DNA of 64,000 bases from Candidatus Krumholzibacteriota bacterium. Lineage in GTDB: Bacteria > Krumholzibacteriota > Krumholzibacteriia > Krumholzibacteriales > Krumholzibacteriaceae. The stretch spans positions 1 to 64,000 of the forward strand of contig JAFGCX010000031.1 in the NCBI GenBank assembly GCA_016932415.1. Direction: 5' to 3'. Position numbers and translations under genes: made by a program. The notes under the pieces are model-generated. The model ran no database searches and had not been told where the DNA came from. It saw only the letters and a list, made by a program, of their open reading frames with translations. Each line of letters starts with the position of its first letter. The first letter of the stretch is position 1. Below, piece after piece: positions 26,691 to 37,383 of the stretch.

Positions 26691-27725
26691 TCACGGCCTG
26701 AGATCCTCTATAAACGAAGCGTCTATCCAGTATATCCCCGCGGATCCGCCGCCCGGTTCACTTGACATCCTTATCATAAGGTCGCGCGTCATGCCCCCAT
26801 CGGGATGTTCGAATTCCTTTTTCATCCTTGCCGACATAAAAAATAAATATTTTCCATCGGGGGATATATACGCGGAATGTTCACGCCCTCCTGGCGTGTT
26901 GACCTTCGCGCCCATATTGACAAGGTCGGACCATGTGTCATCGGGATCGCGGAAACTTATGAAATAATCATCCCCGCCGAGTCCGTCTTCTCTGCCCGCG
27001 ACCGGGACGATAATGAAATCCTCATCGGGAGATATGAAAGCGTTATACTGAGCCGAAGTGGAATTGACGTTTTCCGGGAGCTTCTCCGCTTCGGTATATT
27101 TTCCATCAATGAGCCGTGATCTGAAGATGTAGCTCGACCTGCCCTCGTTACGCGTAAAATAGAGCGTACCATCCCTTGTAATCGATGGAAAGAATTCAGC
27201 CGCTTCAGTCGTGATCGGAGGCCCGGGCGTGTAAGGTTCGCTCCACGAATCGCCGATCCTGTCCATCATCCATATATTCTGGCTTCCCGCGGCGATCCCG
27301 TTCGCCGAGTCAGGTCTGGTGGACAGAAACATGAATCTGCTTCCGTCGGGAGAGATGGCAGGTTCAGCGTCCATATAATCGGGATTTCCCGAGAAAGAGG
27401 CGACTTCCGGTTTTGTCCAGACTCCGTTGATATTCTTCGTACAGAGGATCTGGGTTATCCTGTAGAACCCGACAATAGCGGTGAAATATATCTCTTTTCC
27501 GTCCGGAGTCATGGCGATATCCCTCGTGAAGAGCCCTGTCGTCACAAGCCCCGGCGCGAACAGTTCAGGTTCGAGTCCGGGCGTGTCCTGTCCGAGATAC
27601 TCGCCCGTAAGAACGGGAAACGTCTGGTCTCCGGACGAACGAGGACCGTCAGAGCAACCAGAAAGCATTATAAAAATGACCGGTACGACAGTGAGGGTCG
27701 ATTTCAGTATCGAGGAAAGACGCAT
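26691..27725 (-). CDS. TolB-like (PD40 repeat) lipoprotein
   Basis: A 344-residue predicted lipoprotein: hydrophobic signal with lipobox LSGC (Cys24). The mature part holds about five PD40 repeats (MTPDGKEIYFT, ISPDGSRFMFLS, ITRDGTLYFTR, ISPDEDFIIVP, ISPDGKYLFFMS), predicting a beta-propeller like the periplasmic TolB domain. Such propellers usually bind proteins or glycans; there is no catalytic motif. The frame extends 21 codons further upstream, but the signal peptide fits only a start at 27725. It lies 13 bases ahead of the glycosyltransferase gene and could be co-transcribed with it. Confidence 0.82.
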   Translation of the reverse strand: MRLSSILKSTLTVVPVIFIMLSGCSDGPRSSGDQTFPVLTGEYLGQDTPGLEPELFAPGLVTTGLFTRDIAMTPDGKEIYFTAIVGFYRITQILCTKNINGVWTKPEVASFSGNPDYMDAEPAISPDGSRFMFLSTRPDSANGIAAGSQNIWMMDRIGDSWSEPYTPGPPITTEAAEFFPSITRDGTLYFTRNEGRSSYIFRSRLIDGKYTEAEKLPENVNSTSAQYNAFISPDEDFIIVPVAGREDGLGGDDYFISFRDPDDTWSDLVNMGAKVNTPGGREHSAYISPDGKYLFFMSARMKKEFEHPDGGMTRDLMIRMSSEPGGGSAGIYWIDASFIEDLRP

Positions 27726-27833
27726 CAGACATACCTCCGCTAAAAAGAGATGACAGCCAACGGGCAGGCGGGCATGAGAATTATACATCAGGCCAGGCGA
27801 CCGGGCAACAGTGATCTTGAAAGGCCGCCGGGA

Positions 27834-28355
27834 TCAGCTGTCCAGGAACTCGAAATACTCGAGCTCCCTGAAATGGAATAACCGCGCGAGGATAAGATCA
27901 GGAAAACTGCTGATCAGCGTATTGTACCGCATCACTATATCGTTGTAGATCTGCCTGGAGAACCTTATTTTTTCCTCCGTCTCCTTCAGTTCATCCTGTA
28001 GCCTGATAAAATTACCACTGGCTTTGAGTGATGGATACTGTTCCTTCAGGGCGATGAGTGATTTCAATGACTTCGACAGATTATTTTCCTTTCCAGTCCT
28101 CTCTTTCTGCCTGGCGGCGACAGCTTCAGAACGGCTTTTCGTGACTTCATCGAAGACTCTGGCTTCGTGAGCGGCGTATCCCTTCACGATCTCGACGATA
28201 TCAGGGATCAGCTGATGCCTGCGTTTAAGCTGTATATCGATCTGGGATGCGGCGTTTGAGCACCTGTTTCTGTATTTTACAAACCGGTTAAAGACTATCG
28301 CTATCCATACGAAAAGGGACGCGGCGGCAATCGAATAAATATAGATCCGGGTCAT
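27834..28355 (-). CDS. lemA: LemA family membrane protein
   Basis: A 173-residue protein with one N-terminal membrane helix (residues 5-23) and a long helical bundle, with the family-typical segment around residues 45-70: LKRRHQLIPDIVEIVKGYA followed by HE. LemA proteins are widespread, membrane-anchored and functionally unclear; they are commonly encoded next to DUF2207 or TPM-domain proteins, as here. It follows the DUF2207 gene by 63 bases on the same strand. Confidence 0.9.
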   Translation of the reverse strand: MTRIYIYSIAAASLFVWIAIVFNRFVKYRNRCSNAASQIDIQLKRRHQLIPDIVEIVKGYAAHEARVFDEVTKSRSEAVAARQKERTGKENNLSKSLKSLIALKEQYPSLKASGNFIRLQDELKETEEKIRFSRQIYNDIVMRYNTLISSFPDLILARLFHFRELEYFEFLDS

Positions 28356-28418
28356 AACAGTTCACTTCCTGACTTTATCGATCAGCTTGCTGTATCCTCG
28401 AGCAATATCTCACGAATA

Positions 28419-30380
<1,962 letters not shown>

Positions 30381-30585
30381 GATTCCTCCAGGTTTATATG
30401 TGTATGCTAAAATCCCTATGCCAGGCGATTATCAAATGCCCTACCGAATATCTATACAATATAAGATAGATAATATTCAAGGAAATGATACTATCGACCT
30501 GCGGAGTTGACATGTGGAGGTCAAACTTGATAGCTTCTGGAAGATCGGCAGAAAAAAGAGGAAGTTCTTCAAGATAGAGGTACAA

Positions 30586-30879
30586 ATGAGCCTGTCGGAA
30601 AAAGAACTGGAACACCTTCAGGACCTGGCGAGAATAAAACTTGATCCTGAACTGAGGGAGAAATTCCGGTTTCAGCTTGATTCGATAATAAGATTTGTCG
30701 ACGAACTCGGCAATATCGATCTTTCTCCGCGCGAAGAAGACGGACCTGACGGCATCGATCCGCGCAGCCTTCGAGAGGATATGCCAGGAGAGAGCCTTAA
30801 AAGAAAGACGATCCTTGAGGAAGCTCCCGAGAGTGACGGAAAATATTTCAACGTACCGCCCGTTCTCGACACTGAATAG
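30586..30879 (+). CDS. gatC: aspartyl/glutamyl-tRNA amidotransferase subunit C
   Basis: GatC is the small belt-like subunit that stabilises GatA-GatB in the amidotransferase converting Glu-tRNA-Gln or Asp-tRNA-Asn to the amide form. The 97-residue product begins LSEKELEHLQDLARIKL and ends with the Y-F-x-V-P-P motif (KYFNVPPVLDTE), both typical. ATG 30586 with AGAGG six bases ahead is chosen over an upstream in-frame ATG at 30514. It leads gatC-gatA-gatB. Confidence 0.93.
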   Translation: MSLSEKELEHLQDLARIKLDPELREKFRFQLDSIIRFVDELGNIDLSPREEDGPDGIDPRSLREDMPGESLKRKTILEEAPESDGKYFNVPPVLDTE

Positions 30880-30900
30880 CGACCAGTACGAAAGAACAAT

Positions 30901-32361
30901 ATGTCGAATATCACCGATTTAAGTATAAGCGATCTCCAGCGCCTCTGCCGGGACAGGAAAATAGGTCCTGTCGAAGTTGTGAAAGCATATCTCGAAGAGA
31001 TAGATTCAAAAGAACCTATCGTCAAAGCTTTTCTGGAAGTCTACCACGAATCGTCGATAAAGCGGGCGAGAGAGCTCGAAGTCGCGCGACCGGATAATAT
31101 GCCTCTCTACGGAGTCCCCATAGCCTTGAAAGATAATATATGCATGAAGGACAGGTTGCTTACCTGCGGTTCGAGGATATTACGGCACTACAGATCTCCC
31201 TATAACGCGACGGTCGTAAAGAGGCTGATTGAAGCGGGAGCGGTGATCATTGGTAAAACAAACCTCGATGAATTCGCGATGGGTTCCTCGACGGAAAATT
31301 CCGCTTTCCAGGTCACAAAAAACCCATGGAACGAGGAATGCGCGCCGGGTGGATCAAGCGGGGGATCGGCGGCAGCAGTCGCGTCGGGAATGGTTCCGGC
31401 AGCCCTTGGGTCGGATACCGGTGGTTCGATAAGACAGCCAGCCGCTTTCTGCGGCATCACGGGATTAAAGGGGACGTACGGGAGGGTCTCAAGATACGGA
31501 CTGGCAGCTTTTGCAAGTTCGCTCGATCAGATCGGGCCTCTGGCGAGGGATGTAGATGATTGCGCCCTTATAATGGAAGTAATATCGGGCCATGATCCGA
31601 AAGACGCCAGTACGATCGGTGGACCTTCTCCGGGGCTTATCCATTCCATCGATCAGGGAATCAAAGGTATGAAGATCGCCATACCAGCCGGGATAGTGAA
31701 ATGGGAAGTGGAAAAACCGATACTTGATTTCCTCGACGAGGCGGTCCGGATGATGCGGGGAGAAGGCGCTACGATAGATGAGACGGCACTTCCCGGTATG
31801 GAAACGTCGATAGCCTGTTATTATATCCTGGCAACCGCGGAAGCTTCTTCCAATCTTGCCCGGTATGACGGCGTAAAGTACGGGATGAGGGTCGAAAGCC
31901 AGTCGCTTCAGGAGATGTACGAAAATACGAGGGGAGAAGGCCTCGGTGATGAAGTACAGAGGAGGATATTGCTGGGCACTTATGTACTCTCCTCCGGTTA
32001 TTACGAAGCTTACTACGGAAAAGCTAAGAGGGTGAAGGAGATGATTCGGGCCAGCTACGGAAAACTATTCGAAAAATATGACCTGATCGTCATGCCGACG
32101 ACCCCGTCGACGGCTTTCAGGCTGGGCGAGAAAGTCGACGATCCGGTTTCGATGTATCTCTCGGATATATTTACCGCCTGGGTCAATATAGCAGGCCTCC
32201 CGGCAGTCTCGATCCCGGCAGGTCTATCTGATGACGGGTTGCCTGTCGGTATCCAGTTGATCGCCCCAACGGGAGAAGAGGTCCAATTAATGAAAGCAGC
32301 CAAATCGCTCGAAAGATCATTCCGTTTCCGCCAGAGGTTTCTGCCCCGGTCGTTAGTGTGA
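30901..32361 (+). CDS. gatA: aspartyl/glutamyl-tRNA amidotransferase subunit A
   Basis: GatA is the glutaminase/amidase subunit. The amidase-signature triad is in place: Lys77 (VALKDN region), cis-Ser152 in GGSSGGSAAAV and nucleophile Ser176 in GSDTGGSIRQPA, with the same 24-residue Ser-Ser spacing as characterised GatA. Length 486 is normal. Ammonia released from Gln is channelled to GatB. The presence of GatCAB suggests that this organism charges tRNA-Gln and/or tRNA-Asn indirectly. Confidence 0.96.
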   Translation: MSNITDLSISDLQRLCRDRKIGPVEVVKAYLEEIDSKEPIVKAFLEVYHESSIKRARELEVARPDNMPLYGVPIALKDNICMKDRLLTCGSRILRHYRSPYNATVVKRLIEAGAVIIGKTNLDEFAMGSSTENSAFQVTKNPWNEECAPGGSSGGSAAAVASGMVPAALGSDTGGSIRQPAAFCGITGLKGTYGRVSRYGLAAFASSLDQIGPLARDVDDCALIMEVISGHDPKDASTIGGPSPGLIHSIDQGIKGMKIAIPAGIVKWEVEKPILDFLDEAVRMMRGEGATIDETALPGMETSIACYYILATAEASSNLARYDGVKYGMRVESQSLQEMYENTRGEGLGDEVQRRILLGTYVLSSGYYEAYYGKAKRVKEMIRASYGKLFEKYDLIVMPTTPSTAFRLGEKVDDPVSMYLSDIFTAWVNIAGLPAVSIPAGLSDDGLPVGIQLIAPTGEEVQLMKAAKSLERSFRFRQRFLPRSLV

Positions 32362-32373
32362 CGGGAGAAGTAT

Positions 32374-33816
32374 ATGTCCGCTGAAAAATATGAAGTCGTC
32401 ATCGGATTGGAAGTCCACGCGCAGCTTAATACGAAGAGTAAAATATTCTGCGACTGCAGGGCCGAATTCGGAGAGAGGCCAAACACTCTGACATGCCCGG
32501 TGTGTCTGGGGCTTCCCGGCGCCCTGCCGGTGCTGAACAGGGATGCGGTGCTTAAATGTGTCAGGCTCGGTCAGGCGCTCGGGTGTGACATCTCCCCGGT
32601 AAGCGAATTTGCCAGAAAAAACTACTTTTATCCGGATTGCCCGAAGAATTACCAGATCTCGATGTACGATCGTCCATTGTGCAAAAACGGATCGGTAGTG
32701 ATCGAAACGGATGGAAATACGAAAAAGATCGGGATAGAGAGGATCCATCTCGAAGAGGACGCGGGAAAACTCGTTCATGGGATAGATGGACATAGCGGGA
32801 TCGATTTCAACCGCTCCGGGATCCCATTGGCAGAGATAGTGACGAGACCGGAGATCAGCTCGGCGCCGGAGGCTGTGGAATTCCTCCGCCACCTCAGGCA
32901 GACAGTGCGATACCTCGATATCTGCGATGGTGACCTGGAGAAAGGATCGCTCAGGTGCGACGTAAACATCTCGATCATGCCGGGCGGTTCGAAGACACAT
33001 GGGACCAGAACGGAAATAAAAAACCTTAATTCATTCAGAGCGGTCAAGGCGGGCATAGAGTTCGAGATAGAGAGACAGAAAGATCTCATAGAGAGTGGGC
33101 GGAAGATAACCAAGGTGACCCAGTTATGGGATGAATCGGAAAAAAGACTCATCCAGATGAGGGGAAAGGAAGAAACGAGCGATTACAGATATTTCCCTGA
33201 ACCTGACCTTCCGCCTGTCATGGTGGATGAGTTTTTCATAAGAGAGGCCGAAGCTGAGATGCCTGAACTTCCCGATGAGAAGAAAAGAAGGTTCATCGAG
33301 GATTATCTGCTCTCCGAATATGAAGCCGGGGTTCTTACCGTGGAGAAGGGGTTGGCTGACTATTACGAAGCGCTGGTCGAGGAGACCCGCGATCCGAAGA
33401 CGAGCTGCCACTGGGTGATGAGGGAGATACTCGGCGAATTGAATGAATCTGCGATCGCAATCGAGGAATTTTCCCTGACACCAGTGATGATCGCCGAACT
33501 TATCAGCCTGGCGGAGCGAGGCGTGATAAACGCTCCCGTAGCCCGCGAAGTATTCCTGGAGATGAAGTCGTCGGGAAGATCAGCCACCGAGATCGTAAGT
33601 GAGAGAAACCTGGAACAGATCAGTTCACCGGACGAACTGGAGGTCATGGTCGATCAGGTGATCGCTGACAATCAGGAGGAAGTCGAGCGATTCAGAAACG
33701 GCAATCCCAGGCTTCTCGGATTTTTTATTGGAGAGGCGATGAATAAGAGCGGAGGAAAAGCCAATCCACGGCTCCTCAATGAGATCTTCCTTAAAAAACT
33801 CCAGGATCCAGATTGA
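32374..33816 (+). CDS. gatB: aspartyl/glutamyl-tRNA amidotransferase subunit B
   Basis: GatB activates and amidates the misacylated tRNA. The 480-residue protein opens with VIGLEVHAQLNTKSKIFC and continues with zinc-site Cys residues (CDCRAEF, CPVCLGLPG), HLEEDAGKLVH, and a C-terminal helical YqeY-like tail domain ending LLGFFIGEAMNKSGGKANP. Start ATG 32374 follows GGGAGAAG, 12 bases after gatA. It ends the operon; the next gene is convergent. Confidence 0.96.
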   Translation: MSAEKYEVVIGLEVHAQLNTKSKIFCDCRAEFGERPNTLTCPVCLGLPGALPVLNRDAVLKCVRLGQALGCDISPVSEFARKNYFYPDCPKNYQISMYDRPLCKNGSVVIETDGNTKKIGIERIHLEEDAGKLVHGIDGHSGIDFNRSGIPLAEIVTRPEISSAPEAVEFLRHLRQTVRYLDICDGDLEKGSLRCDVNISIMPGGSKTHGTRTEIKNLNSFRAVKAGIEFEIERQKDLIESGRKITKVTQLWDESEKRLIQMRGKEETSDYRYFPEPDLPPVMVDEFFIREAEAEMPELPDEKKRRFIEDYLLSEYEAGVLTVEKGLADYYEALVEETRDPKTSCHWVMREILGELNESAIAIEEFSLTPVMIAELISLAERGVINAPVAREVFLEMKSSGRSATEIVSERNLEQISSPDELEVMVDQVIADNQEEVERFRNGNPRLLGFFIGEAMNKSGGKANPRLLNEIFLKKLQDPD

Positions 33817-33831
33817 AAAAAATGACCGGGA

Positions 33832-34425
33832 TCAATCCTGAAGGATCATCTTCGTCATGCGGAAGAAGACGACAACGATGGTCAGCGACATGAGGGCGGA
33901 TATGGAAATTATCAATGTCTGATCCATCTCACCCGATCTCATGACGAGAGAACCGGTATCCTCGATAAATTTTGTGACGGCAGAGCAATACCGGGCCAAT
34001 GCCGCTGAAAGGCTTGCCGTAATAGATTCGATCCCGTTACCGGTCAGACGATCGACAAGAGATGCATATTCCGAGGATAGCCGAAGCAGGACAGATTCTA
34101 CGTCCCTCCGAAAAATCGATACCGCGGTGGCGGATAAAGCTATAAGAGCAGGCATAAGGAAGGGAAGACGGAAGATTGCCGACAGGGAAGCTTTTTTCTT
34201 TCCGATGTTCAATCGATCAAGCACCGATGATGAAATGACAGAGAGATCGGGCAATTCGCCGCTGAGAGCCTCGAGTGATGATTCGAGTTCGATATACCGG
34301 CCCAGGGCCATCGCGCAGCTCTCGCAGGTCCCGATATGATCTTTCACTGCCTTTGTCTCGGATACTGAAAGGTCTCCATCGATGTAGCGGGGCAGTATCT
34401 CTTCGAATTTCCGGCAATCATCCAT
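33832..34425 (-). CDS. anti-sigma factor with zinc-finger (zf-HC2) domain
   Basis: A 197-residue protein whose N-terminus has the anti-sigma zinc-binding pattern: Cys4 and H30-x3-C34-x2-C37, the ZAS/zf-HC2 fold that clamps ECF sigma factors. Two hydrophobic helices follow (roughly residues 85-105 and 170-190), so it is membrane-bound with a periplasmic loop that could sense envelope state. I take ATG 34425, preceded by GGAGAG and overlapping the sigma gene by eight bases; an ATG at 34446 is the alternative. Overlap with the sigma gene marks it as the cognate regulator. Confidence 0.85.
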   Translation of the reverse strand: MDDCRKFEEILPRYIDGDLSVSETKAVKDHIGTCESCAMALGRYIELESSLEALSGELPDLSVISSSVLDRLNIGKKKASLSAIFRLPFLMPALIALSATAVSIFRRDVESVLLRLSSEYASLVDRLTGNGIESITASLSAALARYCSAVTKFIEDTGSLVMRSGEMDQTLIISISALMSLTIVVVFFRMTKMILQD

Positions 34426-35005
34426 TCCGGTCTCTCCTTCGATCATACTCGCTCTGATGTGAAAACATATCCTTCAATTCATTCCGGGCCCTGTGAAGAT
34501 ATGTCTTAACCGTTCCTATCGGGATCTCCATGATCTCGGATATCTCGATATATGATTTTTCCGCGAGGTACCTCAATTCGATCACTTCCCTGTATTTACC
34601 ATCAAGCCTGGCGATAAGGCCGCGAATCTCGGCAGAATCCTGCCGGGCCAGGAATACCCTGTCGGGGCGCTGATTCGACGGCCCGGAAAGATCGATGGTA
34701 TCGACCGGCACTGTCTCGGGCCTTTTTTTTCCCCTGGCGTTGAAAGATTCGTTTCTGGCGATCGTATATATCCAGGTCGATAATCTCGAGTCTCCACGGA
34801 ACCGGGAGAGTCCGCGATATATTTTAATGAAAATATCCTGGACGAGATCATCGATGTCGTCGCTGTTTCCGATGACCGATCTGACCGCTGAATATACGAC
34901 CGGGGCATGTTTTTCAATAATCGCACGAAAAGCTCTTTCACTTCCGTTAAGCGATTTTTTGACCAGTTCATTATCATCGGCACCTTTCAAAACCCGGTTC
35001 TCCAT
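34418..35005 (-). CDS. ECF-subfamily RNA polymerase sigma factor
   Basis: A 195-residue sigma-70 family protein with only regions 2 and 4: DDIDDLVQDIFIKIYRGLSRF (region 2.1-2.3) plus STWIYTIARNESFNARG, and a C-terminal region 4 with LAEKSYIEISEIMEIPIGTVKTYLHRARNEL as helix-turn-helix. The ATG at 35005 has no ribosome-binding site; a TTG at 34990 follows GGAG by nine bases and may be the true start. The gene is translationally coupled to its membrane anti-sigma factor. A TGAAAC-containing promoter lies just upstream, suggesting autoregulation. Confidence 0.92.
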   Translation of the reverse strand: MENRVLKGADDNELVKKSLNGSERAFRAIIEKHAPVVYSAVRSVIGNSDDIDDLVQDIFIKIYRGLSRFRGDSRLSTWIYTIARNESFNARGKKRPETVPVDTIDLSGPSNQRPDRVFLARQDSAEIRGLIARLDGKYREVIELRYLAEKSYIEISEIMEIPIGTVKTYLHRARNELKDMFSHQSEYDRRRDRNG

Positions 35006-35013
35006 AACAGTAT

Positions 35014-35040
35014 GACATTATAAACCCAGGAAATGTTTCA
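35014..35040 (-). promoter_or_regulatory. candidate ECF-type promoter of the sigma gene
   Basis: On the minus strand TGAAAC (35040-35035) is followed after 17 bases by TGTC (35017-35014), one mismatch from the TGAAAC-N16-CGTC pattern of many ECF sigma factors. A TATAAT (35022-35017) overlaps it, so a housekeeping promoter is also possible. Transcription would start only a few bases before the annotated ATG. Confidence 0.4.
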
Positions 35041-35105
35041 TTAATCTAATGATATTCACAATAATGACACAAAAAACAGAAAAATCATAAACAATCCGAT
35101 TATTC

Positions 35106-35131
35106 TGAAACAAATCGGAGGCCTGCCCGTC
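35106..35131 (+). promoter_or_regulatory. candidate ECF-type promoter for the divergent membrane protein gene
   Basis: TGAAAC at 35106-35111, a spacer of exactly 16 bases and CGTC at 35128-35131 match the ECF consensus known from Bacillus SigM/SigW-type factors. Transcription would begin near 35139, about 58 bases ahead of the ATG at 35197. The site faces away from the ECF sigma gene. The recognition specificity of this particular sigma factor is unknown. Confidence 0.55.
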
Positions 35132-35196
35132 TAACTGGACAGAAAACGACGCAATCAGTCAGTTAAGGGTGGAAACGGTATTGAAAGGAGTACAAA

Positions 35197-35562
35197 ATGC
35201 TTGAATTGAGTCCAGCGGTCGTGGGTATAGCTGTTCCGGTCATGTTTCTCATATGTGCTGTCGCGATCGTGATCACGGCCATTATAGTAAACGGAGGGCA
35301 GAAGGAACTTCGTCATCGTGAAAGGATACTCGCGATGGAGAAAGGTCTGGATCTGCCGAAAGATCCCCCAAAAAAGAAGCGCCCGGCATACCTGACGATG
35401 CGCGCCTGGGGACTTGTCTTTTCGTTCATCAGTATCGCTCTCCTCGTCGGATTGATACCGGAGGCCGGGTTTCGCCACGGTATGTGGGGACTTATGCCGG
35501 GTGGGCTTGGGGCAGGTCTGCTTATCGCGGCTTATCTCGAACAGAAGGATAAGAGCGAGTAA
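35197..35562 (+). CDS. small membrane protein, DUF6249-like
   Basis: A 121-residue protein with a membrane helix at residues 8-32, a basic cytoplasmic loop containing RHRERILAMEKGLDLP, and two more hydrophobic segments (about 72-85 and 98-112). The RERILAMEKG motif resembles the DUF6249 family. AAAGGAG precedes the ATG. It is divergent from the ECF sigma gene, has a candidate ECF promoter and is followed by a strong terminator, so it is a monocistronic candidate target of that sigma factor. Function unknown. Confidence 0.82.
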   Translation: MLELSPAVVGIAVPVMFLICAVAIVITAIIVNGGQKELRHRERILAMEKGLDLPKDPPKKKRPAYLTMRAWGLVFSFISIALLVGLIPEAGFRHGMWGLMPGGLGAGLLIAAYLEQKDKSE

Positions 35563-35587
35563 AAACAGTCTCGCACTCAAAGAGCAT

Positions 35588-35626
35588 AAAAGGAAAAGCA
35601 GGTTTGTCCGGCTTTTCCTTTTTTTT
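35588..35626 (+). terminator. Rho-independent terminator
   Basis: A perfect 12-base stem (35588-35599 with 35611-35622), an 11-base loop and a T run to 35626. It closes the transcript of the small membrane protein gene. Being A-rich on the left arm, it could also act on transcripts from the other strand. Confidence 0.85.
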
Positions 35627-35731
35627 CCGCGCCCGGGGGACTGGACTCGACAGGGCGATTAAGATTTTGACTGCGATAATAAGCCGTATTATCTTGAGAT
35701 AGAGCCAGTTCCGGGAATCAAGAGGTGAAGG

Positions 35732-37216
35732 ATGAGATTGTTCGCCCTGGTAGTCTGCCTGTCGACCCTCGTTTCAAGCTGCGCATGGATCGGTGATGAT
35801 ATCGATACCGGAGTTCCTCTCGTCAAGCCCGGTCCCGGCTTCAGGATCCCGGCGGATACTCTGTACGGAGCCGCGGGCAGAGTAATAGATGTCGAATTCG
35901 TTCCGAAGCAGAACAGGCTCGTTTCGCTGGCTGCAACCGGCAGTGAAAGCTCGGTGATCTCATTTTTTCACGCCCCGTCAGGGAAACTCGAAAATACGAT
36001 GGAGAACGACAGGTTTCTTGATCTCGACACGGGATTCAGTAACGATGGCAGAAAATGGGCGATCGGAAGCAGAACGGTTTTTCTACTCAACACGGAAGAC
36101 AAGAGGATCATCAGGGTCTTCGAATCAGATTCATACCAGCATCAGAAACTGCTTGATATAGATATGACCGTAGCCTGGCCGTTCGGGATCAGGAATTACG
36201 AGGTGATGAAGAAATATCATTACGTGACCGCGCTTGCGTTTTCGCGCGACGACAGGTATATGGCCTCGGGGCATGTCAACTGCCAGGTCAGGGTATGGGA
36301 GATCAGATCGGGTAAACTCCTCCTGACTCTATGGCTTTCAAAAATACACGAAGCTGTCTCTGATCTTGAATTCAGTCCTGATGGAAGGTTTATCGCCGCC
36401 ACGCAAAATGACAGTAAGATCTACTTCTGGGAATTCCCTTCGGGAAAGGAGAGGCATATCGAGGGACACGGCAAATCGGTCAACGCTGTATCCTTTGATC
36501 CCTCGGGGAGGTGGCTTGCTTCGGGCAGTGATGACAGAACCGTCAGATTGTGGGATACCGGTACCGGTGACCTGCTCAGGGTATTCACGGGTCACGAAGA
36601 TGACGTCCTTTCGACCGCTTTCACATCGAACGGGGAGTACATAGCGAGTGCCGGGAGAGATGGAAAAATAAAAATATGGGAAGCGCGTTCGGGATATGAG
36701 ATCGTCACCCTGGCCGGTCATTCGGCCCAGGTGAACAGTATCTCATTCAACTCGAATGCGTCTCTGCTCGCGAGCGGCAGTGACGATATGACAGTAGTCA
36801 TATGGGACATCTCCCGGTTTGACCTGGTGCGCGACAGTTCAGCGATCCCCATGGCGGTCTATCCCGCGAGGATAAGGGGGAAGGTCGAAGTTGATGACGA
36901 AAGCGGAGACGGCAGATTTTCACCGATGGAAAAGGGCAGCCTTTCCGTAACGGTGGAGAACACCGGAGAGGAAGCGGCGTACAGGGTAGTAATGATGATC
37001 CTGCCTTCAGGCGATACATCCGATTTTATAACAGGCGATTCGGATGTGATCGAGATGATACTGCCGGGAAAATCGGTGACCTCTGTTATACCGGTGATCC
37101 GAACGGAAAGCCCCGCAAACGGAGATGAAGCTGGATTTGAACTCCGATGCTACGAATTCAACGGTTTCCACCTGCAGGAACCGGTGAGGTTCTCGATCCC
37201 CAGGGCCCGGGAATGA
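35732..37216 (+). CDS. WD40-repeat lipoprotein
   Basis: A 494-residue predicted lipoprotein with lipobox VSSC (Cys17). Several WD40 blades lie between about residues 160 and 370, for example VNAVSFDPSGRWLASGSDD then TVRLWD, and VNSISFNSNASLLASGSDD then TVVIWD. The C-terminal 115 residues form an Ig/CARDB-like beta domain (VEVDDESGDGRFSPMEKGSL then SVTVEN) with a Ca-binding-like acidic stretch. It is probably an outer-membrane or periplasmic protein-binding scaffold. Not obviously in an operon; the next gene begins 161 bases later. Confidence 0.82.
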   Translation: MRLFALVVCLSTLVSSCAWIGDDIDTGVPLVKPGPGFRIPADTLYGAAGRVIDVEFVPKQNRLVSLAATGSESSVISFFHAPSGKLENTMENDRFLDLDTGFSNDGRKWAIGSRTVFLLNTEDKRIIRVFESDSYQHQKLLDIDMTVAWPFGIRNYEVMKKYHYVTALAFSRDDRYMASGHVNCQVRVWEIRSGKLLLTLWLSKIHEAVSDLEFSPDGRFIAATQNDSKIYFWEFPSGKERHIEGHGKSVNAVSFDPSGRWLASGSDDRTVRLWDTGTGDLLRVFTGHEDDVLSTAFTSNGEYIASAGRDGKIKIWEARSGYEIVTLAGHSAQVNSISFNSNASLLASGSDDMTVVIWDISRFDLVRDSSAIPMAVYPARIRGKVEVDDESGDGRFSPMEKGSLSVTVENTGEEAAYRVVMMILPSGDTSDFITGDSDVIEMILPGKSVTSVIPVIRTESPANGDEAGFELRCYEFNGFHLQEPVRFSIPRARE

Positions 37217-37383
37217 CCAAGGAAATAGCCCTGTCGGATATCTTTTCCGGACATTAAAATATCGCTGGCGAAAAATAGCGGAGAATGATAATATCTGATC
37301 CGTCCGGATGATCCTAAAGCGGCGGATCGTAGAGTTCCGGATACGATGGATGTTTTCCGGGATGTGATGAAGGGAGGATGAAG

